DNA of 64,000 nt from Mucilaginibacter gilvus (GCF_004054195.1 NZ_SBIW01000031.1:62001-126000); one strand, 5' to 3'. Shown: positions 44,693-54,094, numbered from the stretch's first letter. Notes: a model not told the origin generated them from the letters alone. Numbers and translations: made by a program.

Positions 44693-45053
44693 GCACCTTA
44701 GCAGCAGATGTGATTCCAGCGCATCGACTATAGGTTTCGCTGTAGCATTCCCAAAAAGAGTTGACAATTTATTTAATAATTAGCGTAAACGGCGAACGGT
44801 TAAGTATTTATGCATCCATATAAAGAATTGAAAAAGAATAATTTTATTTGTGATGCAAGGTCAACCTCAAATCTGAATTGTTTTTGAATTGTGGGCGCAT
44901 TCACGCCCCTTTTCAGTTTTAAACATTTAAGGAGATTATCGATATGGTAAGCTCACGTCAACACGATCACTACACCTAATCTCTGATGACTTGTTCGATT
45001 TCAGAAATAAATCAGATTTAGGAGCTTTATTTATAAATGGTTAACGCAATGGT

Positions 45054-45731
45054 ATGAAATTATTGGTAATTGAAGATGAAAGGGAGATATCCGAAAGTAT
45101 TTGCCAGTATTTTGCAGGAGAAGATTTCCTTTGCGAAACAGCATTTGACTATCGCGCTGCTATTGAAATGATAAATATGAATGAATATGTCTGCATTTTA
45201 CTGGACATTACCTTGCCTAATGGGAATGGCCTTGATATTTTAAAAGAGCTAAAAAAAATGGAAAAGGCGGATGGGGTTATCATTATTAGCGCCCGTAATT
45301 CGATGGATGATAAGATAAAGGGCCTGGAGACCGGCGCGGATGACTATTTGGTGAAACCATTTCACCTGCCGGAATTAGGAGCACGGGTTGCATCCATTAT
45401 TCGCAGGAGGTCGTTCGGCGGTAAAAGTCAGATTGCTCTTGACCATTTAGTACTGGATGTTTTTAAAAAAACGCTCAAACTAAAAGATGAAGATATCCCA
45501 TTGACCCGTAAAGAATATGAGTTGCTGCTTTACTTTATCGGGAATAAAAATAAAGTAGTGACCAAAGAAGCTATTGTCGAACATTTGTGGGGCAGCCATA
45601 TCGACATGCTGGATAACTACGATTTTATTTATGCACACATCAAAAATCTCCGAAAAAAGCTGGTTCAGGCAGGCTGCCCGGATTATATCAAAGTTGCCTA
45701 TGGTTTGGGTTATAAATTTACCATACATTAA
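45054..45731 (+). CDS. OmpR-family response regulator
   Basis: The protein has 225 residues. The receiver domain has the acidic pair (EDE), the phospho-acceptor Asp in ILLDITLPNGNGLDILKEL, Ser/Thr in IIISARNS and Lys in VKPFHLPEL. A winged-helix OmpR/PhoB DNA-binding domain follows (IPLTRKEYELLLYF, YAHIKNLRKKL, YGLGYKF). It is 2 bases before the histidine-kinase gene. It sits head to head with the DUF5686 gene, with which it shares a ~360-base intergenic region. Confidence 0.94.
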   Translation: MKLLVIEDEREISESICQYFAGEDFLCETAFDYRAAIEMINMNEYVCILLDITLPNGNGLDILKELKKMEKADGVIIISARNSMDDKIKGLETGADDYLVKPFHLPELGARVASIIRRRSFGGKSQIALDHLVLDVFKKTLKLKDEDIPLTRKEYELLLYFIGNKNKVVTKEAIVEHLWGSHIDMLDNYDFIYAHIKNLRKKLVQAGCPDYIKVAYGLGYKFTIH

Positions 45732-45733
45732 CC

Positions 45734-46993
45734 ATGGCCGCTCAACTGTTTACCCGTTATAACCGTATCAATCTGCCGATCATTCTCGGGATCTTCTTGC
45801 TGTCAGGCACAGGATGTTACTTCTGGATCGATCATATCCTGATCGCAGATTTAGATGAAAGCCTGAACGAACAGGCGCAAAAGATCGATCAGTATATTGA
45901 TGCCAATAATGCTTTCCCTAAGCCGGAAATGACAGATGAATGGGAGTTCAGCTACCGAAAGATCAATACACAAACCTTCCCGGCGCGCTTTGAAACTACA
46001 GAACAGTATGATGCAGACGATAAAACCGACATCCAATTCAGGAAGATCACTTATAGTCATCCATCGGGCAATAATAACTATTTAATTACCATATCCAAAT
46101 CGCTGGAAACTGTCGGTGGGCTTTCCCGGTCTATTGCGCTGACCACCATGATTGCCCTACTGTCGGTTATTTTTGTCACTCTGCTTTTAAGCCATTTTGT
46201 TTTGAAGAAGCTATGGATGCCTTTTTACCATACACTTGACCAGCTTAAAGTATTCAGGTTATCGAAACGACAGGAGGTAACATTTAAGGAAACGGGGACA
46301 ACCGAGTTTGAGTTCATGAACAAACAGTTGGGCGAACTGATTGGCAGCGCAGAGAAGGATTATATCCTGTTAAAAGAGTTTACTGAAAATGCCTCACATG
46401 AAATGCAAACTCCTGTCAGTATTATCCGGTCTAAACTTGATGTGATTGTTCAGGGAGAGAACCTTTCCCCGATACAGAGCGATGCTATCGGAAGTATTTA
46501 CCAGGCCGTAAGAAGATTAACCAACCTCGGCCAGTCCTTATTATTGCTTGCGAAAATAGAAAACAACCAGTTTATTGATAAGCAGACCTTTGACCTGAAA
46601 GATAAGCTTAAAAATAAAATTATACAATTCGAGGAGCTTTGGATGGAAAAGGACCTCCGTATAAATCAGGAGATTACTTCATCGATGATTTCTGCTAATC
46701 CTGATCTGATCGATATTCTTCTTAATAATGTGCTGAGTAACGCCAGCAGGCATAATAGTCCAGGCGGAGATCTTAATATATTTTTAAGTGCCGGCAAACT
46801 AGTCATAGGCAACAGTGGTCCGGGAGAGCCGATTGATCCACTCCGGATATTTTCAAGGTTTTATAAACAAAATCAGCATAGCCAGAGTAACGGACTTGGA
46901 CTGGCCATTATCAAACAAATTTGCGAACAGTCAACCATCGCTATTAACTACCAGTTTGCAGATCGAAAGCATATATTTACTTTTAAATGGTAG
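45734..46993 (+). CDS. Sensor histidine kinase
   Basis: The protein has 419 residues. There are two membrane helices (~14-33 and ~135-160) around a ~100-residue periplasmic sensor region. The H-box is ENASHEMQTPVSIIRSKLDV, the N-box is DILLNNVLSNASRHN, and the G-box (FSRFYKQNQHSQSNGLGLAI) is present, so the kinase looks intact. The periplasmic part has no recognised domain. It works with the response regulator 2 bases upstream. The neighbouring envelope genes suggest it senses envelope stress or a membrane-active agent. Confidence 0.93.
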   Translation: MAAQLFTRYNRINLPIILGIFLLSGTGCYFWIDHILIADLDESLNEQAQKIDQYIDANNAFPKPEMTDEWEFSYRKINTQTFPARFETTEQYDADDKTDIQFRKITYSHPSGNNNYLITISKSLETVGGLSRSIALTTMIALLSVIFVTLLLSHFVLKKLWMPFYHTLDQLKVFRLSKRQEVTFKETGTTEFEFMNKQLGELIGSAEKDYILLKEFTENASHEMQTPVSIIRSKLDVIVQGENLSPIQSDAIGSIYQAVRRLTNLGQSLLLLAKIENNQFIDKQTFDLKDKLKNKIIQFEELWMEKDLRINQEITSSMISANPDLIDILLNNVLSNASRHNSPGGDLNIFLSAGKLVIGNSGPGEPIDPLRIFSRFYKQNQHSQSNGLGLAIIKQICEQSTIAINYQFADRKHIFTFKW

Positions 46994-47188
46994 ACATTGG
47001 TGCTAATAATGAATACAATTCTATTTACTTTATCAGAATCGAATTTTATTCAGCGTTTACCTCACGCAACAAATAATAAAGCAACGAACGAGGCCTGCAA
47101 AAGCTTTGGCATTAAAATTTATGCGCAAATCTGGCAATAGGTATCTATTTCTTAAGAAAACGTTAAAACGGAATTGAAATCCATCACG

Positions 47189-47848
47189 CTATTTTGCTGA
47201 TCGGTGTGTTACCGGGTTTAAATAGAAATAGCTAAGCAAATACAGACATAAAAGCCCCAGCAATAAGCCCCCAAGCACATCGGTAAACCAATGCGCACCC
47301 AAATATATCCTGGAAACAGGCACGGCGAATATGAGCAACAGACTGCAGCCTGAGACTGACAAACGAACTATTTTGTTTATCGCGGACAACCGGAACATAA
47401 GTAATATTAGAAATCCAAAAAACACTATGTAGAATACGACATGGCCGCTGGGGAAACTCTGCTGCCGAGTTTTTTCCAGGATGTTTACGAGGGAAGGCAA
47501 GGGTCTGGGACGATTAACCAGAAATTTAATAATGGAGCTTGCCAACCCGGATAAGAGAGTGAGAATTGTAAACAAGGCCTCCCTTTTGTATTTAAATATA
47601 AAAAATAGGGATGCAGCGATGATAACCAAAAATACAGCGTTCGGCATATAACCGAACCAACTGACCCCTTTCATTGCCATATCCAATGGGTGATTGCTGT
47701 GTTCCTGGATCTCCCCAGAAAATTTGAGGTCCAAGTTTGAAAGAGGATCAATAAGAACAAAAGCCGTAAGCAACAAGAAGCCGATTGTGATGGAGGATAG
47801 CAAATAAACTATTAGACCTTTATTAAAATCAGGAAGCTTTATTTTCAT
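47189..47848 (-). CDS. PAP2-family membrane phosphatase
   Basis: The ATG at 47848 gives 219 residues; a TTG at 47869 is upstream. It has about six membrane helices and the three PAP2 motifs: KFLVNRPRP, PSGH (SFPSGHVVF) and SRIYLGAHWFTDVLGG. Enzymes of this family remove phosphate from lipids such as undecaprenyl diphosphate, phosphatidate or lipid A (LpxE/LpxF). The lipid substrate here is not known. It is convergent with the kinase gene and part of the minus-strand cargo run. Confidence 0.92.
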   Translation of the reverse strand: MKIKLPDFNKGLIVYLLSSITIGFLLLTAFVLIDPLSNLDLKFSGEIQEHSNHPLDMAMKGVSWFGYMPNAVFLVIIAASLFFIFKYKREALFTILTLLSGLASSIIKFLVNRPRPLPSLVNILEKTRQQSFPSGHVVFYIVFFGFLILLMFRLSAINKIVRLSVSGCSLLLIFAVPVSRIYLGAHWFTDVLGGLLLGLLCLYLLSYFYLNPVTHRSAK

Positions 47849-47920
47849 CAATTGAGATTTAAAAATCAAGTGTAATATTATTCCTTTTTTTGGCTGTGAA
47901 AGATGGGTTCATATTAACTA

Positions 47921-48523
47921 CTAAAACAAAGTTGTGGTGAATCCAATACTAAGGGCCATTTCGCTGCGGTTGGCTAAAATATCATTATTTGAGAAGCTGT
48001 TTTGATAACGTGATGGTTCTACAATCAGCGCGAAGTGTTTGGCCAGATAAAACTCCAGGCCCGCAGTTAATTTGACCGAAAGCGCCTGTTTGGTGGCTTG
48101 AAAAAGTACAAAACCGCTTTCGTTACTGCTAACAACATCATAACCTCTGATTCCGAAGCCTGGTTGAAGCAACACATACCAGCCGATTCGCCCATACCTT
48201 TTCCGGTATCCGGCACCAGCCAAAAAATAGGTGCGGTGCATGTTGCCGCTTTTCACATTAGTCGGCAGCTCCGTAGTTGCACCGCTGTATTTATGCGTTA
48301 CACCGTCATAATTAAACCGGTAAAACAAAGATCCGTCATTGTTAGAACGGTACTCAATGGCAGTGTTTAGAAGCAAACCGGGTTGATAACTAACCATAGC
48401 GCTTTTGGGTTGAATACTTACGCCGATTAAACCCGGAAAATATAGTCTGGAAGCAAAATTCTCCTGCTGGGCTAAAGCATTGCGGGTGATCAGGAGTATG
48501 ATAAATATACCAATATACTTCAT
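47921..48523 (-). CDS. Small outer-membrane beta-barrel protein
   Basis: The ATG at 48523 gives 200 residues with a signal peptide ending at RNALAQ. The sequence alternates as a beta-barrel (YFLAGAGYRKRYGRIGWYVL, LTAGLEFYLAKHFALIVEPS, MALSIGFTTTLF) and ends in Phe. This is like porin-type outer-membrane beta-barrel proteins (OMP_b-brl). The function is unknown. It starts 20 bases after the hydroxylase stop on the same strand, so the two are one operon with the PAP2 gene. Confidence 0.82.
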   Translation of the reverse strand: MKYIGIFIILLITRNALAQQENFASRLYFPGLIGVSIQPKSAMVSYQPGLLLNTAIEYRSNNDGSLFYRFNYDGVTHKYSGATTELPTNVKSGNMHRTYFLAGAGYRKRYGRIGWYVLLQPGFGIRGYDVVSSNESGFVLFQATKQALSVKLTAGLEFYLAKHFALIVEPSRYQNSFSNNDILANRSEMALSIGFTTTLF

Positions 48524-48542
48524 CTTAGACGATGCCGGGCTG

Positions 48543-49370
48543 CTATTGCTCAACGGGAACTTTTCTTTTTAGTTTTTGAAAGGGGATTTTTAATATCGGG
48601 ATAAACCGGGAATTGATCGCGGGATCCATATGGGTATCTATTCCAAAGTTTGTGCTTTGAACGGGTAGTTCCTTAAATGTTCCGAATAACCTATCCCAAA
48701 TACTTAAAACATCTCCATAATTTCCATCGGTATAAGGTAATTGGTAATGATGGTGAACGTGGTGCAAATTGGGTGTGATAAAAAGGAATCCCAACAGCCT
48801 ACCCACTGGCTCAGGTAATCGAAATTGGGTGTGAGCCAAGATATTAAAAAAGGTTTGAAACACCTGTCTGATCATCAACAGTATCAAGTTGGGGCCGAGC
48901 AGAAACACCCAAAGAATTAAGAAGCTTGTGCGAATACAGGTCTCCCCGGGGTGTTCGCGAACCGTGGTAGAAACATCAACCTGCAGGTCACTGTGGTGAA
49001 CCAAATGAAACTTCCATAAAAAGTCAATTTTATGCATAATCACGTGATAGCTATATTCCCCGAGGTCAAGTAATAAAAACAAGCTTATATAAAACACCCA
49101 TTTATTTCGGTGAAAAGGAATGTGGTTTATTAGTCCCCAATGATGGGTGGCGTCCCAATTCATGACCAGGATGACAAAACTTGTTAAAAATAACTGAATA
49201 GGTAAAGCGGTAAGTATAAACCTGGCGTTTAAAAAAGTATGCCGTAGTTTTCTTACTGTAGCTGTCGTGCAGAAAATAATTTCTGCTATCCAAAGTAAGA
49301 TAATGACAAGTGTATAAAAAATTACTTGTGATAAATCTTCATGTTGGAGTATTAAGGTGTGAATCTGCAT
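48543..49370 (-). CDS. Sterol desaturase/fatty-acid hydroxylase-family membrane protein
   Basis: The protein has 275 residues and several membrane segments. Iron-binding His clusters are visible: HVIMHKIDFLWKFHLVHHSD and TVREHPGE and HHVHHHYQLPYTDGNYGDVL. Enzymes of this family use a di-iron site to hydroxylate or desaturate lipids. The substrate is unknown; a lipid A or membrane-lipid acyl chain would suit the context. It is upstream of the beta-barrel and PAP2 genes in the same direction. Confidence 0.9.
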   Translation of the reverse strand: MQIHTLILQHEDLSQVIFYTLVIILLWIAEIIFCTTATVRKLRHTFLNARFILTALPIQLFLTSFVILVMNWDATHHWGLINHIPFHRNKWVFYISLFLLLDLGEYSYHVIMHKIDFLWKFHLVHHSDLQVDVSTTVREHPGETCIRTSFLILWVFLLGPNLILLMIRQVFQTFFNILAHTQFRLPEPVGRLLGFLFITPNLHHVHHHYQLPYTDGNYGDVLSIWDRLFGTFKELPVQSTNFGIDTHMDPAINSRFIPILKIPFQKLKRKVPVEQ

Positions 49371-49580
49371 TGCGGGTTCTACGGGATATACCTATAGTGG
49401 ACTAAGGTATATTTCAATTCTGAACAAAAGTTGTATTTTCAGTAATCCTGAAACCATTTTGCTATCAATGCGTGTGAATTTAACAGTTTGGTTATTAAGC
49501 TATTAGAATATAAATCATTAATGTAAGAATACGGCAAATATTAGTTCTTAAGCAAACACGCCCCGATTGACTTAGTTTTT

Positions 49581-52100
49581 TTACAACCTGATTTGTGCGG
49601 AAATTTTAATACCAAAATTTTTCGGTGATCCATTTACCGAATTTAAATTATCCCGGTAGGTTAGCCGGTGGATAAAGTCAACCCGCAAAAATTTAAATAT
49701 ATTTTCAACACCATACCCAGCTTCTATATATGGGTTATTACTTAATCCTTTTAAGGCGATGGATTGGTTATCAAAAATATTTATCTTATTATTTCTGGAA
49801 ATGTCCCCGTATAACAGATTCGCGGTACCAACCAGCCGCCATTTAAAGTTTTTGATCAGCGGCAGGGAGTTGAGTAAAAGCCCCTCAAAATGCTGCGTAT
49901 AACTCAGACTGGCGTATTTGTCACTCGCAAATTCAAAAAAGCGCATGAGGTTAAAAGCATTGGGATTGTAAATGAAAGTTTGGTTACCTAAGTGATTCTC
50001 CAGTAACGGATAGGGTACAGTGGACGGGATATAACCGGCAGAAAATGAATATTTCCCCCTGCCCAAACCACCTAATTTAAGCGTTTGGCTGACGTTTAAA
50101 CTGAATTTCTGGTAACTGAAGTCCCCACCTAACGCGCCCTTAAGCCCGAGTGTATATCTAAAAGTAAATACGGGTGCTGTTATATTACTTTTTAGGTGTA
50201 TTGCCCGGTTGACTGTTTCAGATAACAAAGGTTGCGAACCCGGTGACCATTGCGTTTCCAGTTGCAGTTCAGAAACCACAAGCTGGTGGCTGATGCCGCC
50301 TTTCGGATCATTAAACTGGAAAAGAAATTGAGGATCAAGCGACCAGTTGGAAATGCTGACCTTCTCGGTGAAACCTTTAAACAGGTCCCTTTTCAGGTAA
50401 GCCGTCACGATATCCTGGTCAAATACTTTTCTTCTGTCAATCTTGCCAAAGCGGGTAAACGCCGAAAACAGGTTATTTCGCTGGTAAAGATAACTATCGC
50501 TCAATAAAGCGACCTGGTTAAGGTCATGTGTAAAACTGATGCCGGCCTCTGTCCAGTTTTTCCGTGACAATATAAAATCTACACTGGTTCCGAATTTTAC
50601 ATCCTGGTCTTTAGTTCCATAAGCCAGGTAACCACCCAGTATCCATTTTTTATTGAAGCTCGAATTGGTTTTAAACCCGACGCGGATGCGGTTTCCCTCC
50701 ACATTGTTATAGCTGTAAGAGTTCAGCAACGGCCCAATACTGATGTCTCCTTCGCGATAATAACCATTGATCAACAGATCAGCGGCCATCAGATAATTCC
50801 TGACGGTCGGTATGGATTTGACCGTATCGATCAGGTGATAGACTGACTTTTCCGCGAGTGTCAAAGAATCAGGCCTGTTCATATCCCAATAGCGTTCATC
50901 CTTCGTTTGCGCATTATCCGCAACCGAGATAGTGTTCTTGAAGAAATCGGGAGGATATACCCTATTGGAAATTGTATTTTTATTGACTGTATATATTTTA
51001 GCCAAAAAGCCGCTGCTGCCACTGGTCAATTGGCCTACTTCCAACAATATCCGTGTTTTTTGGGGCAACCAGGGCTCATCGGGCTTTCCGCTTTCCATTT
51101 GCTGTTGAACAGCTATCTGGTGGATAAAATTAAGATTAGCCGAGGGTTCTATCGTCGCTTTAATTTGGTAGAGTGCATAATTCTCTACGGCTATCCAGAT
51201 CGTGCCGGTAAAGGCAAGGTCCTGCGGACGTTTTGGCTTAAATGAAATCTGGTAACAGGTTTTACCATTGACTACAGCGTTCCGGTTATCCAGCTCATAA
51301 TCATACCAACCTTTCCAGCTGTCACTCAATGGGGAAGCGAAATCCTTGCCAGCGGCGCTTACAAAGTTTTTATAAAAATTATATTGCTGGAATGAGCTGC
51401 CGGTAAGTTGTGCAAGCAACGTGCCGTCCTCAAACCCGATACCATTGGTTTTAGTCCGCCTGATGTCCTCTCTTTTCGCTTCCGGCTTACCCTGGTAAAA
51501 GAAATCGGATATCGTTTCAGAAAGGAATAAGGGCAGAACCGGCATTTTATCCGCGTCTGTGATCTTGAGGCTGTCAGCCAGTGATAAGGCCTTTTTAATA
51601 AATTTCTTCCTCAGCAGTTTCTCGCTGAGATGATTGGCATCAAGCTCAATGCGGCTGTAGCTTTCATATTCATAGGATTGCAGGCTCCGGGGATCATTTC
51701 CTGCCTTGTGACGTATGACCTCCTTCATGATCGCCCAGGCGGGATTGACGTAGCCTTTTGGACCAATTCTGACTTCCTGCAAGATTTGTGAGGATGGCTG
51801 AAGTTGTACATTTAAAGTCTGCACAAGAGTGCTACTGATCAAAACCGACTTCGGCTGGTAACCGATAGAACTGATGGTAACGGAATCTTTAATCCTTGTT
51901 AATTCCAAATGAAAATTACCATCAAAATCAGAGTGGGTTCCAACGGATGTTCCTTTGACAGCAATAGTTGCATAAGTCACGGGGTCTTTGGTATTGGCAT
52001 CGGTAATTTTCCCTGTCAGAGTTATTTTCTGCGCGGATGCTAATTCCCCAACCATGGAAATTAAAAAGACAAAGACCAATATTTTAACCTCAAAAACCAT
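49581..52100 (-). CDS. DUF5686 / carboxypeptidase-regulatory-like outer-membrane protein 2
   Basis: The ATG at 52100 gives 839 residues; a TTG at 52118 also opens the frame. A signal peptide ends near GELASAQ, followed by a CarboxypepD_reg-like domain (GKITDANTKDPVTYATIAVK) and the DUF5686 region with VNPAWAIMKEVIRHKAGNDP. The C-terminal beta-barrel ends NFGIKISAQIRL. It shares its layout and several phrases (YGTKDQDVKF, EAGYGVENIFKFLRVDFIHR) with the protein at 42059-44692, so the two are paralogues. The function is unknown. Confidence 0.87.
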   Translation of the reverse strand: MVFEVKILVFVFLISMVGELASAQKITLTGKITDANTKDPVTYATIAVKGTSVGTHSDFDGNFHLELTRIKDSVTISSIGYQPKSVLISSTLVQTLNVQLQPSSQILQEVRIGPKGYVNPAWAIMKEVIRHKAGNDPRSLQSYEYESYSRIELDANHLSEKLLRKKFIKKALSLADSLKITDADKMPVLPLFLSETISDFFYQGKPEAKREDIRRTKTNGIGFEDGTLLAQLTGSSFQQYNFYKNFVSAAGKDFASPLSDSWKGWYDYELDNRNAVVNGKTCYQISFKPKRPQDLAFTGTIWIAVENYALYQIKATIEPSANLNFIHQIAVQQQMESGKPDEPWLPQKTRILLEVGQLTSGSSGFLAKIYTVNKNTISNRVYPPDFFKNTISVADNAQTKDERYWDMNRPDSLTLAEKSVYHLIDTVKSIPTVRNYLMAADLLINGYYREGDISIGPLLNSYSYNNVEGNRIRVGFKTNSSFNKKWILGGYLAYGTKDQDVKFGTSVDFILSRKNWTEAGISFTHDLNQVALLSDSYLYQRNNLFSAFTRFGKIDRRKVFDQDIVTAYLKRDLFKGFTEKVSISNWSLDPQFLFQFNDPKGGISHQLVVSELQLETQWSPGSQPLLSETVNRAIHLKSNITAPVFTFRYTLGLKGALGGDFSYQKFSLNVSQTLKLGGLGRGKYSFSAGYIPSTVPYPLLENHLGNQTFIYNPNAFNLMRFFEFASDKYASLSYTQHFEGLLLNSLPLIKNFKWRLVGTANLLYGDISRNNKINIFDNQSIALKGLSNNPYIEAGYGVENIFKFLRVDFIHRLTYRDNLNSVNGSPKNFGIKISAQIRL

Positions 52101-52191
52101 AACCGTATAACGTAGCAATCGGTAACAAGTTCGTTACGGATTCTGATTATTTTTTGAATCTTAATCAGATCCTGCCTGATTCGGATAAATA

Positions 52192-52219
52192 AAAAAGGAT
52201 GCCCGTAGACATCCTTTAA
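52192..52219 (-). terminator. Terminator after the PepSY-like gene
   Basis: On the minus strand AAAGGATG and CATCCTTT form a stem around 8 bases, followed by TTTTTTATT. It lies 22 bases past the PepSY gene stop. Confidence 0.82.
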
Positions 52220-52240
52220 TTCGCTTGTTTACGAAAGGGG

Positions 52241-52669
52241 TTAATCTTTTTTTAAGAAGTTTCCTTTTTCGTCAAATACCAAATCTTTTCCTTTAACTTC
52301 GGCCTCATACATCAATGTACCTTTGGCATCGGTTACCTTGCCGGCTTCAGTAATTTTTACGCCTTTATAGTGTTGCTTTACGTACATTGCTACACCAGCG
52401 GGCAATTCACTGGGCGAAATAGCAGCTACCTGTTCAACGAAAGTGCCGGACGGCGTATATTGAACAGACATATCTTCACCGGATTTTCCACCCCAATTTG
52501 CTTCAAAATTCCCCTTTTCCTTTTCCCAGGTAATTTTAGTGGCTTCAGGATACTTTTTCATTAATGCTTCTCTAACCGATGTTGGCACAAGTGCACTTTT
52601 AACTGTTTGAGCAATCGTTAATGTTGTAACGCTCAAAAGCACTGATAAACTTAAAATGATTTTTTTCAT
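52241..52669 (-). CDS. PepSY-like (DUF2874) periplasmic protein
   Basis: The protein has 142 residues. A signal peptide ends at LTIAQ. Two PepSY-like repeats follow: VREALMKKYPEATKITWEKE and VKQHYKGVKITEAGKV (with YEAEVKGKDLVFDEKGNFLK). Members of this family are secreted inhibitor-like domains often found beside two-component systems and peptidases. It has its own terminator and lies between the second DUF5686 gene and the COG4705 gene. Confidence 0.88.
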   Translation of the reverse strand: MKKIILSLSVLLSVTTLTIAQTVKSALVPTSVREALMKKYPEATKITWEKEKGNFEANWGGKSGEDMSVQYTPSGTFVEQVAAISPSELPAGVAMYVKQHYKGVKITEAGKVTDAKGTLMYEAEVKGKDLVFDEKGNFLKKD

Positions 52670-52767
52670 ATGATTTTTAATTTCTCAATGTTAATACGCC
52701 TTTCTGAATTTTCTTTGAACTGGTAAATAAAACTTTAATTTAGGAATAGCTGTTATATTAGTGAGTG

Positions 52768-53526
52768 TTAATCAATCACATCTTTTTTTGTCCGTGTAAG
52801 AAATATAACCGTTGCCAGTATGGCAGCCAAAAAAATAGCGCTCGTGACAGCTGTACCAAGTCCCAATCCGCCGTCTTTTGTCGATTGTGACAAGAAATCT
52901 CCGATGGATGCACCCAATGGTCTAGTTAAAATATAGGCTATCCAAAATGCGAGGATCTCATTCAATTTTAAATATTTGTAGCCAACATACACCATACCAA
53001 TCATTGCACCGAATATAATTGCGGAAGGCCAGTAGCCAAATTTAAAGGTCTCCGCAAGCAAGTCGCCAGAAGCGGTTCCTAATGCGAATGTGAAAAGGAT
53101 AGTGAGCCAGTAAAAGGCTTCGCGCCTAATAGTATCAATTTCGTGAATGGAAAGCGTCTTTTCAACCCAATACCAAATGGCAAATACTGCCGCTAAGATG
53201 ACACTGAAAACAATTGTTGTGGTGATCAGTGATATACCTATGTTATCGGTGAGGTTATCGGTAATTAGGGTGCCAACAACACTAATGAGTACAACAGCAG
53301 TCCAATAATACGCCGGTAAATATTTTCTGGATTTGAATTGAAAAAAAAGAGCACCTACCAACAGCAACCCCATAACCAGCGTAGTACCGGTAAGGCCGAG
53401 ATTTAACTGCGTATTCAAAAAATCGGCTGCAGTTTCACCTACCGTGGTGCATAATATTTTAATGATCCAAAAATAAAGCGTGATTTTTGGAACCTTGTTT
53501 AACATTTCTTTTGTTGCTATTTTCAT
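52768..53526 (-). CDS. COG4705 (DUF347) membrane protein
   Basis: The protein has 252 residues and about eight membrane segments. The repeated acid-Gly motifs of this family are visible in KILCTTVGETAADFLNTQLN, TLITDNLTDNIG, GTASGDLLAETF and LTRPLGASIGDFLS. COG4705 proteins are uncharacterised; some are thought to relate to metal transport or envelope stress. It is the last gene before attR of element 1. Confidence 0.85.
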   Translation of the reverse strand: MKIATKEMLNKVPKITLYFWIIKILCTTVGETAADFLNTQLNLGLTGTTLVMGLLLVGALFFQFKSRKYLPAYYWTAVVLISVVGTLITDNLTDNIGISLITTTIVFSVILAAVFAIWYWVEKTLSIHEIDTIRREAFYWLTILFTFALGTASGDLLAETFKFGYWPSAIIFGAMIGMVYVGYKYLKLNEILAFWIAYILTRPLGASIGDFLSQSTKDGGLGLGTAVTSAIFLAAILATVIFLTRTKKDVID

Positions 53527-53831
53527 GAGTTAAGTTGATACCGTCTTGGGAGAGCTAAAAGCAATAATTGCTACAACTGGTTGAAATAGAAATTGTTTGC
53601 TTTTAATTGCGGATATTCTAATGATATGACATATTTTTATTTTCACCGGCAAAGCATAGAATTGCTTAATTAAAATAAGCCGCTCAACGGCGTGAAAATA
53701 AAAAATTTCTCGTTAGCATAGATCAATAGTCATAACAGGTAGGTAGTAATGAAATGTACAAAGTTTTGGAAGTAATAATTCGTTTTTGTATCTTTACAAT
53801 AAGATTTGCAATTAATCTGTATTAAAAAAGT

Positions 53832-53852
53832 GGTGCGTATTTCGGTGAGTAA
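53832..53852 (+). repeat. Right arm-type repeat of element 1
   Basis: The sequence with GTATTTCGGTGAGTAA matches the left arm repeat at 32486-32506 with one change, in the same orientation, 54 bases inside the right att core. Confidence 0.7.
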
Positions 53853-53905
53853 GAAATTATATCCACATAACATATTGAATTTCAAGGCGGTTTAAGGGCG
53901 TTACA

Positions 53906-53926
53906 AATCCCTAGCTCTCCGCTGAT
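53906..53926 (+). other. attR of element 1 / attL of element 2
   Basis: This 21-base sequence is identical to 32367-32387, but the bases before it (GGCGTTACA) are not tRNA sequence. It marks the right end of element 1 and the left end of a second element. Confidence 0.9.
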
Positions 53927-53944
53927 ATACATATCAAAACATCT

Positions 53945-53977
53945 AAAAGGCCTCAAATCGTTGATTTGAGGCCTTTT
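53945..53977. terminator. Terminator at the left end of element 2
   Basis: AAAAGGCCTCAAATC and GATTTGAGGCCTTTT are perfect 15-base arms around GTT. It is 18 bases past the att core and matches the hairpin at 32407 in position, not in stem sequence. Confidence 0.9.
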
Positions 53978-54023
53978 CTGTATCTACCACCCTACCAAAA
54001 CATTCATATAATCGCATAATTCT

Positions 54024-54044
54024 ATTGAGTAATTCGTTGAGTAA
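54024..54044 (+). repeat. Arm-type repeat of element 2
   Basis: GTAATTCGTTGAGTAA is a clear relative of the repeats at 32486 and 53832. Confidence 0.6.
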
Positions 54045-54094
54045 ATTAAATTTAAAAAAAAGACTCAATGGAAACGCTACAATTAACTGATTTA

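Larger units (their letters stand above)
32367..53926. mobile_element. Mobilizable integrative element 1 in tRNA-Ser (~21.5 kb)
   Basis: The element lies between two exact 21-base copies of the tRNA-Ser 3' end. It contains, in order, a tyrosine integrase next to attL, a zeta-toxin module, small DNA-binding proteins, a likely oriT, a BfmA/BtgA-type protein and a DUF5712 relaxase-like protein, and then a cargo of envelope-related genes. No conjugative coupling protein or tra genes were found, so it probably needs a helper element for transfer. Direct repeats inside both ends may be integrase arm sites. The cargo is mostly on the minus strand and faces the mobility genes. Confidence 0.85.

Noticed and set aside
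44889..44915. GC-rich mini-hairpin GGGCG-CATTCA-CGCCC before the response regulator
   Set aside because: The 5-bp stem followed by short T runs is too weak to call as a terminator.
32367..53926. Calling element 1 a full conjugative element (ICE)
   Set aside because: No coupling protein, VirB4-like or tra genes were found; only mobilization genes are present.
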